Source: Cardiobacteriaceae bacterium (GTDB lineage Bacteria > Pseudomonadota > Gammaproteobacteria > Cardiobacteriales > Cardiobacteriaceae). Taken from it: a stretch of 38,446 nt of DNA. The notes under the pieces are model-generated. The model was given only the letters and a program-made list of their open reading frames with translations. It did no database searches and was not told where the DNA came from. Both the position numbers and the translations under genes were made by a program. Below are positions 25,637 through 33,462 of the stretch, piece by piece. The stretch lies in the NCBI GenBank assembly GCA_030529365.1, contig JAUMXB010000021.1, forward strand, positions 1-38,446, written 5' to 3'. Every line of letters begins with the position of its first letter. The first letter of the stretch is position 1.

Positions 25637-28600
25637 AGCTTTTGCGAGAGAGTGGAGATAGGGGAATAGCGCTCGAGGATGGCTTCGGTTTTGCGCTGGA
25701 GTTCGGGGTGGTCAAGCTGCGCCAGTTGCAGACGGGCAATGCGCGCGAAATGGCGGGCAAGCGCGCTGGCATCGGGCGCACGGGAAAAGTATTCGCCGAG
25801 CGCCGCACGCGCGAGCGGATGGTAGTAATGCGCGGAAGAAAGCAGGCGCAGGCTTTCCGTATCGCGCACGGGAACGAGGCGCTCGATGGCCTGCACCACG
25901 GTCGTCTGCGCCCTCGGCGCTACCGGACGGGTCAGAACATCCTGCACATACCAGCTGCTGCCGTTGCCCTGTGCGCTGTGAATATCCACGGTACCCGTCG
26001 CGGCGTCGTAGCGGCGTCCGTAGAAACTCTCGAGTTCGTCGGCAAGCTGTGCCGGCGGCATTTCCTGCCCGCCCGGCACCTGCCAGATCTGCACGGTCCT
26101 GCCTTCACCGCTGGTATCTACGGTGACAAGGCGCGTATCATCCGCCACCAGCTGCGCGCTGCCATAAATGCCGGTGGCAAAGGGCAAAGCCACAGGATTG
26201 CCGCTGGCGCTGTCGATAATTTTGACGGTGGGAACAAGCTTGCCTTCGCTGTAATCCTGCACAAACAGGCGCCGGCTGTCGGCGGAGAAGGCGAGCAGTT
26301 TGCTGTCGGGCATCACGGCAATGCTTTGCCCGTAGGCTTTGCCACTGACCGTGTCCCACAGGCGCAGGCGCTTGGTGTCCTGTGCTGCAAGCAGCACCTT
26401 GCCGTCGGGCGAGAACTGCAACAACGGATTGGCCACGGTGGGCAGGCTGAAATGCAGGCGGCATTCCGGCAGGTGATAGACATCCGTGCGTCCCTCTGCC
26501 TGTGCCAGCGCGAGCCAGCGTCCATCCGGGCTGAACGCAATATGGGTGAGCGCCTCTTCGCCGGACAGCAACATGGTGCCACTGTCCACATCCTGCAACT
26601 GCCAGCCCTGCGCGGCGCCCACAAGGAGATAGCGGAAATCATGGTCCATGGCGAAGCCTGCGGATTCCTCGCTGCTCTGGTGATGCCACACTTCGCTTCC
26701 ACCTTCGATGTTGCGGATGGCGACGCGATTTTCTGCCGTGCGCACGAAGATGCGGTCGCCACTGCGGTTGATGCGGATGGCGCGCGCCTGTGTCGGCATC
26801 GCTTCTCCCACGGCCTTGCCGCTTCCCGCATCATAAAAATACAGGGTTTTCTCCGCCGTGACTGCCATCAGCCATTTGCCGCCAACTATCTGGATATAGG
26901 CCGCTTCTTCGGGCAGGTGCACAAAATTTTCTTGGCGCTGGCGCGTCGTGCTGTCGAGGCGGGCGATACCCTGCCGGTTCGGGCTGAGTACAAACAGGTA
27001 CTCGCCGCTGTCATCCGCAACAATCTGCGGCACATCAAGAGCAAAGACAAATTCATCGACGAGTAATGGCGGATTGCCCAGAGTCTGCAAATAGCTGCGC
27101 CGGTTGAAAAAACCAATGGTGCGTGTCTCATCGGGCGAATGTTCCGCATTTTCCGGCAGCAGGCGGTACAAAGCGGAGAGCGGCAGGAGGTGTTTGGCCT
27201 TGCGCGTGCCATCGTGACGGCGGAACACGGTATAGCCGTCGTTGCCAAGCGCCATGACAGTTTCACCATCATCGTTGAAATCGGCCCAGGCATAACTTTC
27301 CCCATCGCTTGCCAACGGCAGGACATCGCCGGTGACAGCATCCACCAGCGTCAAATCATGGCCACTGCCGAGGAGAATCTGCCGGCCATCGGCGGCAAAG
27401 CGCACCTGCTCCGCATCACGCCCGCCAGCAAAGGGCACGGCGCGCCCGTCGGCAAGATGAACGATCTCTCCGCCACTGCCCGTCTCACTCTTGTGCCACA
27501 ACAACAACATGCCGCTGTCCGTACTGAAGGCCGCATGGCGCAAAGTGTTCGTGCCCTGTGCAAAGCGCTGCGGCGGCATCCGGCGCTCCATATCCGCAAG
27601 CACCCATTCGCCTGCCGCGTAATCGTAAAGCAAGAGCCAGCGGCTATCGGGGCTCACGGCATCGAGATGAACCTTACCGGCAAACGTCTCATGAAAACGA
27701 ACTTCGCTGCTTCCCCGCACAGGATCATGGCGCACGATTTCCCCCGCGGCGCGCTGTACATACACGCGGTTGTCAGCATCAAACAGCGGTTTGCCGGCAT
27801 GCGCCGTGTGCGAATCATCCATTTCCGCGAGCAGCCGCCGCGCCGGTGCATCCCACCATTGCAGCACGAACTTCCCGTCGCCCTGGTCGGCAAAGCCTGC
27901 AAGATAGCGTCCGTCCGGGGAAAACGCCGCCAACGTGGCTGAAATCCCCGGCAGCAGCACACGGTCGTCGCGCAGCGCCAGCATGGATTCGGCAAACTGC
28001 GCCGCATTGCCGCTGCCGCCACGCACCGCTGCGGCAATATAAGCTGCCGGTTCGCCAAAATCCTGTTGCGACAGCTTGTTGATGCCCGTCATATAAAGCG
28101 ATTGCGCCAAATGCGTCTGCGCCTCGTTTTTCTGCTGCCAGGCATAGACGCCGCTCGCGCTGGCCGCGACGGCCAGCAAGGCAATGGCAGCGGCCACGCG
28201 CTGGGTATTGCGGTTCTTGCGCCGGATTCTTTCCAGCTGGTAGGCCTGGTCGCGCCTGGTCAGCTCCGCGAGCGGCACGCCGAGAATGGTGGCAATGATT
28301 TTCAGCTTGGCGAGTTCCAGCCGTGCCTGGTATGCGGTGGTCTTTTCGCGAATCTGCGCGGGCGGCAAACGCTCGCGCTGCAAATGGCGACGATAAGCTT
28401 CCAGCGCCGTATAACCTTCGTCACGGGAATGCGGCAGACGCACATCGGCCGCCAGCGCTTCCTCGGGCTGGTCGTGGCGGATGCGTCCGTCGCGATCCAC
28501 GGCAAAACGCAATACTTCGGGGAAACACTGCGCCTCGCTCTGCATTTCGCCATATTCGGGTTCTCCCCGCAAAATCAGGGCGATAATCCGGTCGCCCTTG

Positions 28601-28956
28601 CCGGTGCGCTTGAAATGGCGGATTTCTTCCTGCACATAGCGCGAACGCGCCGAACGCGGAGAAGCGAGAAACACCAGAAACTCGGCATGATCCAGCGCTT
28701 CCTGCAAGGCCGCGCCGAGATTGGCGCGCGCCGACAGCTCCTTTTCATCCTGGAATACCGGAAAAATCTGCGCCGGAATCGGCTTGCCGTACTGGTTCGT
28801 CTGCCCCACCAGCTCGGCGGGCACGACGTAGGTTTCCAGACTGTGATGCAGCCAGTCCGCCCACTTGCGGCCCTGCTCGCGGTTATCGCCGTGGCTGTAG
28901 CTGATAAACGCCTTGTAGTGCTTTTCAAACGCCGAATAATCCATAGCGCCAGACAT
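25633..28956 (-). CDS. TIR-transmembrane-WD40 repeat protein
   Basis: About 1107 residues. The N-terminal TIR domain (about 12-150) starts KAFISYSHGDN and has SARSRYVQEEI, where E111 matches the catalytic glutamate of NAD+-cleaving TIRs. A helical linker (AKLKIIATILGVPLAELTRRD) and a basic patch precede one transmembrane helix (about 253-273). The rest is a large beta-propeller-like region with WD40-type repeats, for example AAFSPDGRYLAGF, AFSPDGRWLALA and LQFSPDGKVLLAA, ending in a helical tail. Basic residues before the helix predict TIR in the cytoplasm and the propeller in the periplasm. ATG 28956 or 28944 are both possible starts; neither has a good ribosome site. First gene of a two-gene operon with the RyR protein. 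Confidence 0.87.
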   Translation of the reverse strand: MSGAMDYSAFEKHYKAFISYSHGDNREQGRKWADWLHHSLETYVVPAELVGQTNQYGKPIPAQIFPVFQDEKELSARANLGAALQEALDHAEFLVFLASPRSARSRYVQEEIRHFKRTGKGDRIIALILRGEPEYGEMQSEAQCFPEVLRFAVDRDGRIRHDQPEEALAADVRLPHSRDEGYTALEAYRRHLQRERLPPAQIREKTTAYQARLELAKLKIIATILGVPLAELTRRDQAYQLERIRRKNRNTQRVAAAIALLAVAASASGVYAWQQKNEAQTHLAQSLYMTGINKLSQQDFGEPAAYIAAAVRGGSGNAAQFAESMLALRDDRVLLPGISATLAAFSPDGRYLAGFADQGDGKFVLQWWDAPARRLLAEMDDSHTAHAGKPLFDADNRVYVQRAAGEIVRHDPVRGSSEVRFHETFAGKVHLDAVSPDSRWLLLYDYAAGEWVLADMERRMPPQRFAQGTNTLRHAAFSTDSGMLLLWHKSETGSGGEIVHLADGRAVPFAGGRDAEQVRFAADGRQILLGSGHDLTLVDAVTGDVLPLASDGESYAWADFNDDGETVMALGNDGYTVFRRHDGTRKAKHLLPLSALYRLLPENAEHSPDETRTIGFFNRRSYLQTLGNPPLLVDEFVFALDVPQIVADDSGEYLFVLSPNRQGIARLDSTTRQRQENFVHLPEEAAYIQIVGGKWLMAVTAEKTLYFYDAGSGKAVGEAMPTQARAIRINRSGDRIFVRTAENRVAIRNIEGGSEVWHHQSSEESAGFAMDHDFRYLLVGAAQGWQLQDVDSGTMLLSGEEALTHIAFSPDGRWLALAQAEGRTDVYHLPECRLHFSLPTVANPLLQFSPDGKVLLAAQDTKRLRLWDTVSGKAYGQSIAVMPDSKLLAFSADSRRLFVQDYSEGKLVPTVKIIDSASGNPVALPFATGIYGSAQLVADDTRLVTVDTSGEGRTVQIWQVPGGQEMPPAQLADELESFYGRRYDAATGTVDIHSAQGNGSSWYVQDVLTRPVAPRAQTTVVQAIERLVPVRDTESLRLLSSAHYYHPLARAALGEYFSRAPDASALARHFARIARLQLAQLDHPELQRKTEAILERYSPISTLSQKL

Positions 28957-29000
28957 GCGAAGAAAAGGCAAGCTTAGCAGAAAAGCATGGCAAAACCGTG

Positions 29001-29081
29001 CATCATCATTTTTTCTCATCATCAAGCGCTTGTCGTGATAAAATTTCCCACCAACAAGCGCTTGCTATGATAAATTTTCCT
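29001..29081. repeat. AAGCGCTT palindromic element, dimer
   Basis: Cores at 29024 and 29056, 32 bp apart. It fills most of the divergent region between the TIR gene and the NMT1-like gene, bounding the TIR/RyR module upstream. Confidence 0.85.
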
Positions 29082-29096
29082 GAATTTGGAGTTTTC

Positions 29097-30023
29097 ATGA
29101 AACACCTCTTTCTTGCCCTGCTTTTGCTCTCGTCTTTTGCCCGCGCCGCCGACAAGATCGAGATCCTGCAAAGCTGGTTTACCAATCCCGTCGATGCCCA
29201 GCTCGTCATCGCCCTGAAGAAAGGTTATTTTGCCGAGGAAAATCTGGACGTCACCCTCATCGAGCCGTCCGATCCTTCCCTGCCGCCCAAGCTGGTCGCC
29301 GCCGGCAAGTCCGACGTGGCCGTTACCTACCAGCCCGCCCTGCAAATCGACGTCGCGGCCGGCCTGCCGCTCACCCGCGTTTCCACCCTGATCGCCGCGC
29401 CGCTCAACAGCCTGATGGTGCGCGAAGACAGCGGCATCAAAACGCTCGCCGATCTCAAGGGCAAGAAAGTGGGCTATTCCGTCTCCGGTTTTGAAGATGC
29501 GCAGCTTGCCGCGATGCTGGGCAGCGCCGGGCTGACGCTCGCTGACGTGGAAGTCGTGAACATCAACTGGGCGATTACCACGGCGCTCCTCACCCGCCAG
29601 GTCGATGCCGTGATCGGCGCCTACCGAAATTTCGAGTTCTACCAGATGGCGATGGAAAATACGCCCGCGCGCCTCTTTTTCCCCGAAGAACACGGCGTGC
29701 CCACGCATGACGAGCTGATCCTCGTCGTCAACAACAGCCGCCGCGATGATCCCGTGTTCCGCCGCCTCAACCACGCGCTGGAAAAAGCCAGCCTCTACAT
29801 CGTCAACCATCCCGAAGACGCCTGGCAGCTTTTCACCAGCTACAAGGAAGGGCTGGATGACGAACTCAACCGCAAAGCCTGGAACGACATCATTCCCCGC
29901 CTGGCCCTGCGCCCCGCCGCACTGGACGGACAACGCTACCAGCGCCTTGCCGATTTCCTGCTGGAAAAAGGCGTCATCGACAAGGCGCTGCCGCCAGTTG
30001 CGGAATATGCCATCGAGCCTTGA
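29097..30023 (+). CDS. ABC transporter substrate-binding protein, NMT1/ThiY-like
   Basis: Periplasmic binding protein of 308 residues, signal peptide to about residue 18 (LLLLSSFARA/A). The mature part has NMT1/THI5-like features: ILQSWFTNPVDAQLVIALKKGYF, then LDVTLIEPSDPSLPPKLVAAGKSDVAVTYQPAL, and LKGKKVGYSVSG. ThiY, which binds a pyrimidine precursor of thiamine, is the best match by eye; taurine/nitrate-type receptors share the fold. No ATPase or permease gene is adjacent. The start is fixed by GGAG 6 nt upstream of ATG 29097. It is divergent from the TIR/RyR operon. Confidence 0.85.
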   Translation: MKHLFLALLLLSSFARAADKIEILQSWFTNPVDAQLVIALKKGYFAEENLDVTLIEPSDPSLPPKLVAAGKSDVAVTYQPALQIDVAAGLPLTRVSTLIAAPLNSLMVREDSGIKTLADLKGKKVGYSVSGFEDAQLAAMLGSAGLTLADVEVVNINWAITTALLTRQVDAVIGAYRNFEFYQMAMENTPARLFFPEEHGVPTHDELILVVNNSRRDDPVFRRLNHALEKASLYIVNHPEDAWQLFTSYKEGLDDELNRKAWNDIIPRLALRPAALDGQRYQRLADFLLEKGVIDKALPPVAEYAIEP

Positions 30024-30097
30024 TGCCTTATCAACCAGCATTTCCCACTCCGCAGGGCAGGCTGAAGCTTTCTGTTGATGCGTCGAAAAAACCCTTC

Positions 30098-30120
30098 ATG
30101 GTGGGCTGACGCCCACCCTA
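30098..30120. repeat. REP-like hairpin (GTGGGC-TGAC-GCCCAC)
   Basis: Read on the minus strand it is TAGGGTGGGCGTCAGCCCAC, matching the left half of the clover-leaf repeat at 10403. A single hairpin, without the partner half. Confidence 0.65.
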
Positions 30121-30144
30121 CAAGAAATTCAAAAAATCATCCGA

Positions 30145-30230
30145 AATAGTAGTTTTTTACCATTCATAAGCGCTTATGATGAGAAATTTTTGCATAACAA
30201 GCGCTTGTTGATGAGAAAATTTACCATTTT
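30145..30230. repeat. AAGCGCTT palindromic element, dimer
   Basis: Outer arm AATAGTAGTTTTTTACCA, cores at 30168 and 30199 (31 bp apart), right end GATGAGAAAATTTACCATTT. Between two convergent genes. Confidence 0.87.
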
Positions 30231-30329
30231 TCACACCAACCGCAAGGTTGGCTTCAGCTCACCGTCGTGCAGCGATTTGACCGGAGCCGTGGCACAAACG
30301 CACAGAGCGACAGCAAAGCGCCGTGGCCG

Positions 30330-30908
30330 TCAGTTGCGCTTGTTCACAAACGCGACAAATCCGCGCTCCGTTGCGATCGCCTCAAGACCCACATCCCACG
30401 GCGCGCGCGGCAATGCCGCTACCTGCTGGCAATCGTAGGCAAATCCCCACAGCGGCGGACGCGGGCTTTGCGCAAAAGTGCGGTCATAAAAGCCACCGCC
30501 CATGCCGAGTCGGTGCCCCGCATCATCCCATGCCACCAGCGGCACGATCACGAGATCCAGCGCATGGCCGGGCAGTCGCGCCTCGGCGCGATCTTCGGGC
30601 GCCAAAATACCGAGCGCATCCGGCGCAAGCGCTTCATCTTCCTGATACGGCAGAAAATACAGCGCCTGCCCCTTGCCCGGCGTAAACGGCAAATACACTT
30701 GCCAGCCGCCCTGCCACAGCGCTGGCAAGAGCGGCCTGGTGTCGATTTCTTCCGCGAGCGACAGAAAAACGCCAATCTTTCCGGCCGTTGCCGGCAAATG
30801 CGCAACCAGATTGGCGGCAGCCGCCGCGCTTTTCTGCACGCGTTCATCGCCAACAATGGCACGGCGGCGCGCGCGCACTTCGCGGCGCAAGGCGCTCAAA
30901 TCACCCAT
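30330..30908 (-). CDS. ygfA: 5-formyltetrahydrofolate cyclo-ligase
   Basis: ATP-dependent enzyme that recycles 5-formyl-THF to 5,10-methenyl-THF in one-carbon metabolism. It has 192 residues. The ATP/folate motif is GMGGGFYDRTF; LPFTPGKGQALYF and the N-terminal ALRREVRARRRAI are also typical. It overlaps by 13 nt the end of the CysB-like regulator gene upstream on the same strand, so the two are probably co-transcribed. Formate-THF ligase and S-adenosylmethionine synthetase are encoded in the same window, so several one-carbon genes cluster loosely. No 6S RNA gene, its frequent neighbour in other gammaproteobacteria, was recognised. Confidence 0.92.
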   Translation of the reverse strand: MGDLSALRREVRARRRAIVGDERVQKSAAAAANLVAHLPATAGKIGVFLSLAEEIDTRPLLPALWQGGWQVYLPFTPGKGQALYFLPYQEDEALAPDALGILAPEDRAEARLPGHALDLVIVPLVAWDDAGHRLGMGGGFYDRTFAQSPRPPLWGFAYDCQQVAALPRAPWDVGLEAIATERGFVAFVNKRN

Positions 30909-31861
30909 CCCGGCTCTTCGTTCAGGTGCATGCGCCGCACATAGGCCGATACCGCTTCCTGATTGGCGCCGGGAATGATGTCTTCAATCAGGGAATAATG
31001 GAAATTGCGCAAGCGCTTGTCCGCCACCCACACGAGATAGGTGGTGAAAGGCGGCAAAAAGCCTTCGAGAGAGAACTTCACCAGATCATCATCGCGTGCC
31101 TCGTCATGGGCCATGTCGGCAATCACGCCGATGCCCATGCCGTGGCGCACGTAATTCTTGATCATGTCGGAATCGCGCGCCGTCATCACCACGCGTGCGG
31201 TGAGCCCGCGGCTGGCAAAGGCTTTCACCAGCGCCGACTGCCCCTTGTGTGAAGTGACGTAAGTGATCAGCGGCTGCCCGTCCAGGTCTTCGGGCGTGAT
31301 CTTGCCGCGCTGCGCCAGCGCATGGCTTTTGGGGACGACCACAATGGATGCCCAGTCTTCCGCCGGCAATATCACCAAACGGCGCAGCAAATGGTGGTAG
31401 GGCGTGAGATCGCTTGCGGAAAACCAGCCGAAATCCGCTTCATGCTCCTGCACCATTTGCAGGATTTGCGCGTTCGTGCCTTCCTGGATATGCAGGGGCA
31501 ATTGCGGATAGAGCGACTGCATGCCCGGCATGATCTGCACCAGGCGGTAGCGCGCCAGCGTCGGCGTGGTAGCGATGGAAAGCTGCACCGTGTCGCTGAA
31601 ATCGCGCTGGGCGAGCGCGCGGATATTGTCCACCGCGGAGAGAATATGCTCGATTTCCAGCATAACCGCCTCGCCCAGATCGGTCAGCCCTTCGAAGTTG
31701 CGGTTGTTGCGGCGAAAAATCGGCGCACCCATCGCCTCTTCCAGCAGCTTGATATGCTTGCTGACCCCCGGCTGGGAAAGATGGAGCCTCTCGGCAGCCG
31801 CAGTTACATTGAAATTGCTTTTTACCACAACATCAACACATTGCAATTGCTTGAGATTCAT
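30896..31861 (-). CDS. LysR-family transcriptional regulator, CysB-like
   Basis: A 321-residue LysR-type regulator, nearly the length of CysB (324). The winged HTH at residues 1-60 contains LKQLQCVDVVVKSNFNVTAA and SQPGVSKHIKLLEEAMG. The effector domain has CysB-like segments such as IATTPTLARYRLVQIMPG, PHHLLRRLVILPAEDWASIVVVPKSHALA and TARDSDMIKNYVRHGMGIGVIADMA. CysB or its paralogue Cbl activate sulfur assimilation genes with acetylserine as inducer. Its gene is divergent from cysK with two palindromes between, which fits that role. ATG 31861 gives the standard LysR N-terminus. CysB versus Cbl is undecided. Confidence 0.9.
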   Translation of the reverse strand: MNLKQLQCVDVVVKSNFNVTAAAERLHLSQPGVSKHIKLLEEAMGAPIFRRNNRNFEGLTDLGEAVMLEIEHILSAVDNIRALAQRDFSDTVQLSIATTPTLARYRLVQIMPGMQSLYPQLPLHIQEGTNAQILQMVQEHEADFGWFSASDLTPYHHLLRRLVILPAEDWASIVVVPKSHALAQRGKITPEDLDGQPLITYVTSHKGQSALVKAFASRGLTARVVMTARDSDMIKNYVRHGMGIGVIADMAHDEARDDDLVKFSLEGFLPPFTTYLVWVADKRLRNFHYSLIEDIIPGANQEAVSAYVRRMHLNEEPGWVI

Positions 31862-31935
31862 AAATCCGGCATCCTTTCTGTCCTTTTCCCGCATCACCCG
31901 GGAAACCGCGCATATTCAATCATGCCTTCCGTCGT

Positions 31936-31948
31936 GATACAAGGTATC
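31936..31948. promoter_or_regulatory. Palindrome GATAC-AAG-GTATC, candidate LysR-type operator
   Basis: Perfect 5-bp arms in the cysB-like/cysK divergent region. Its centre lies 38 bp from that of a second palindrome, a layout common for LysR-type recognition and activation sites. Confidence 0.45.
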
Positions 31949-31972
31949 AACATAAGAGAAACCACTTTCCCC

Positions 31973-31987
31973 ATAACCAAAGGTTAT
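31973..31987. promoter_or_regulatory. Palindrome ATAACC-AAA-GGTTAT, candidate LysR-type operator
   Basis: Perfect 6-bp arms, 64 bp before the cysK ATG and 112 bp before the regulator's start codon. It fits the T-N11-A pattern typical of LysR-family sites. Confidence 0.5.
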
Positions 31988-32050
31988 CACCGCCGGACGG
32001 CAATTGCCGTACACTGCACGCACATTCTGCAAATGTACGGACACATCATC

Positions 32051-32998
32051 ATGAAATACGCCTCCATCCTCGACACCATTGGCAACACGCCCATCGTGCG
32101 CATCAACCGCCTCGCACCCTCTCACGTTGAAATGTATGTGAAAGTCGAATCGCGCAATCCCGGCGGTTCGGTGAAAGACCGCCTCGCCCATGCCGTCATT
32201 CTCGACGCGGAAAAGCGCGGCCTGCTGAAACCCGGGCAAACCGTGGTCGAAGCCACTTCCGGCAACACCGGCATTGCCCTTGCCATGATCTGCGCCGCCA
32301 AGGGTTATCCCTTCGTCGCCGTGATGACGGAAACCTTCTCCGTGGAGCGGCGCAAGCTCATTCGCTCGCTCGGCGGCAAAGTGATCCTGACGCCCGCAGC
32401 CGAACGCGGCCAGGGCATGGTGCGCGTCGCCCACGAACTTGCGAAAAAGCACGGCTGGTTCCTCGCCAACCAGTTCTCCAATCCTGCCAACCCGCAATAC
32501 CACAAGGAAACCACCGCCGCGGAAATCCTGCGCGACTTCGCCGGCGAACGTCTCGACTATTTCGTGAGCGGCTACGGCACCGGCGGCACCATTTCCGGCA
32601 CTGGCGCCATTCTCAAGGCGGCGCGCCCCGGCCTGCAAATCATCGCCACCGAGCCGGTCAACGCCCAGCTGCTTTCCGGCAAGGAATGGTCGCCGCACAA
32701 AATCCAGGGCTGGGTACCGGATTTCATCGCCGACACCATGGATCAGAATATTTACGACCACATCGTGCCCGTTGGCGATGAAGAATCGCGCGATACCGCA
32801 CTGGCGCTTGCTTCGCAGGAAGGCATCCTCACCGGCATTTCCGGCGGCGCCACTTTCAACGCCGCCCTGCAATACGCGCAGGATGCCGAAGAAGGCAGCG
32901 TATTCCTCGCCATGCTGCCCGATACCAGCGAGCGCTATATGTCCACTTTCCTATTTGAAAGCATCAACGAAGGCTCGGACGACAATCTCCTGCCCTAG
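32051..32998 (+). CDS. cysK: Cysteine synthase (O-acetylserine sulfhydrylase)
   Basis: PLP enzyme that makes cysteine from O-acetylserine and sulfide. It is 315 residues. The Schiff-base lysine is K42 in NPGGSVKDR; the substrate loop TSGNTG is at 69-74; the phosphate-binding GYGTGGTISGTG follows. SNPANPQYH and PHKIQGWVPDFI resemble CysK more than CysM, so I use cysK with some reserve. The ATG at 32051 gives the normal N-terminus (TIGNTPIVRINRL). Divergent from a CysB-like regulator with palindromic sites between. The TAG stop coincides with the CTAG that borders a MITE-like element. Confidence 0.92.
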   Translation: MKYASILDTIGNTPIVRINRLAPSHVEMYVKVESRNPGGSVKDRLAHAVILDAEKRGLLKPGQTVVEATSGNTGIALAMICAAKGYPFVAVMTETFSVERRKLIRSLGGKVILTPAAERGQGMVRVAHELAKKHGWFLANQFSNPANPQYHKETTAAEILRDFAGERLDYFVSGYGTGGTISGTGAILKAARPGLQIIATEPVNAQLLSGKEWSPHKIQGWVPDFIADTMDQNIYDHIVPVGDEESRDTALALASQEGILTGISGGATFNAALQYAQDAEEGSVFLAMLPDTSERYMSTFLFESINEGSDDNLLP

Positions 32999-33114
32999 AG
33001 GCTGTTGACAATTCAGATTGTTATGCGATGAATTTCAAATAAAGCAACGAACTAAAGCCCCTCTCCCACGGGAGAGGGGCTTTGAATTCTGTTCACATCT
33101 GAACCAAAAACGCT
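32999..33114. mobile_element. MITE-like element at the cysK stop codon
   Basis: A 116-bp segment bordered by CTAG (32995-32998 and 33115-33118). Its left 60 bp matches the element at 4188: GTTGACAATTC, AAATAAAGCAACGAACTAAAGCC and a CCCCTCTCCC/GGGAGAGGGG hairpin (33059-33080) that may serve as a cysK terminator. The right end is only weakly inverted relative to the left. Confidence 0.5.
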
Positions 33115-33184
33115 CTAGCCGCGCAACTTTCTTTTGCCGTTGGACGGGGCACGATTGAGACCGGTTATTTCTGCCCAACGCACA

Positions 33185-33245
33185 GGGACGTAGCCTGCTA
33201 CGTCCCGAAGTCCGCGCCTGCCACGGACGTTGCAGGCAACGTCCC
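33185..33245. repeat. Paired-hairpin REP-like element (ACGTAG/ACGTTG)
   Basis: Hairpins at 33185-33206 and 33225-33245, same arms and loops (CCTG, CAGG) as at 11648, with an 18-bp spacer. Confidence 0.85.
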
Positions 33246-33278
33246 TACAACCATCGTTCACTCGCTGCATCACCGAAT

Positions 33279-33286
33279 AAGCGCTT
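33279..33286. repeat. Isolated AAGCGCTT core, possible element relic
   Basis: GAATAAGCGCTTCGTG without recognisable arms, directly before the metK-side terminator. It could be chance. Confidence 0.3.
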
Positions 33287-33298
33287 CGTGAATCCCAT

Positions 33299-33326
33299 AA
33301 AAAACGCCGGTTGCCCGGCGTTTTTT
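33299..33326. terminator. Bidirectional intrinsic terminator
   Basis: AAAAAACGCCGG, loop TTGC, CCGGCGTTTTTT. Perfect GC stem with A and T flanks, 136 bp past the metK stop; it can also end transcription from the cysK side. Confidence 0.8.
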
Positions 33327-33351
33327 GTGGGGGAAATGGCCATGCAATGCG

Positions 33352-33440
33352 TAGGGTGTGTGGCGGCAACCGCCGACACGCACGCGGTTTGCCATGTTCC
33401 TTGTTCGCGTGCGTGCCGCTACACGTCACACACCCTGCCG
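33352..33440. repeat. Clover-leaf inverted repeat, GTAGGGTGTGTGGCG type, copy 2
   Basis: Begins GTAGGGTGTGTGGCGGC and ends CACACACCCTGCCG, with inner complementary pieces CACGCACGCGG and CGCGTGCGTG. Shares its left arm and the CCGACACGCACGCGG block with 21711-21790. Confidence 0.75.
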
Positions 33441-33462
33441 TTCCAAAAATGAAATGCCGCAC

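Noticed and set aside
30024-30329. 6S RNA gene near ygfA
   Set aside because: The stretch is downstream of ygfA and is filled by a repeat element; no 6S-like long bulged hairpin was recognised.
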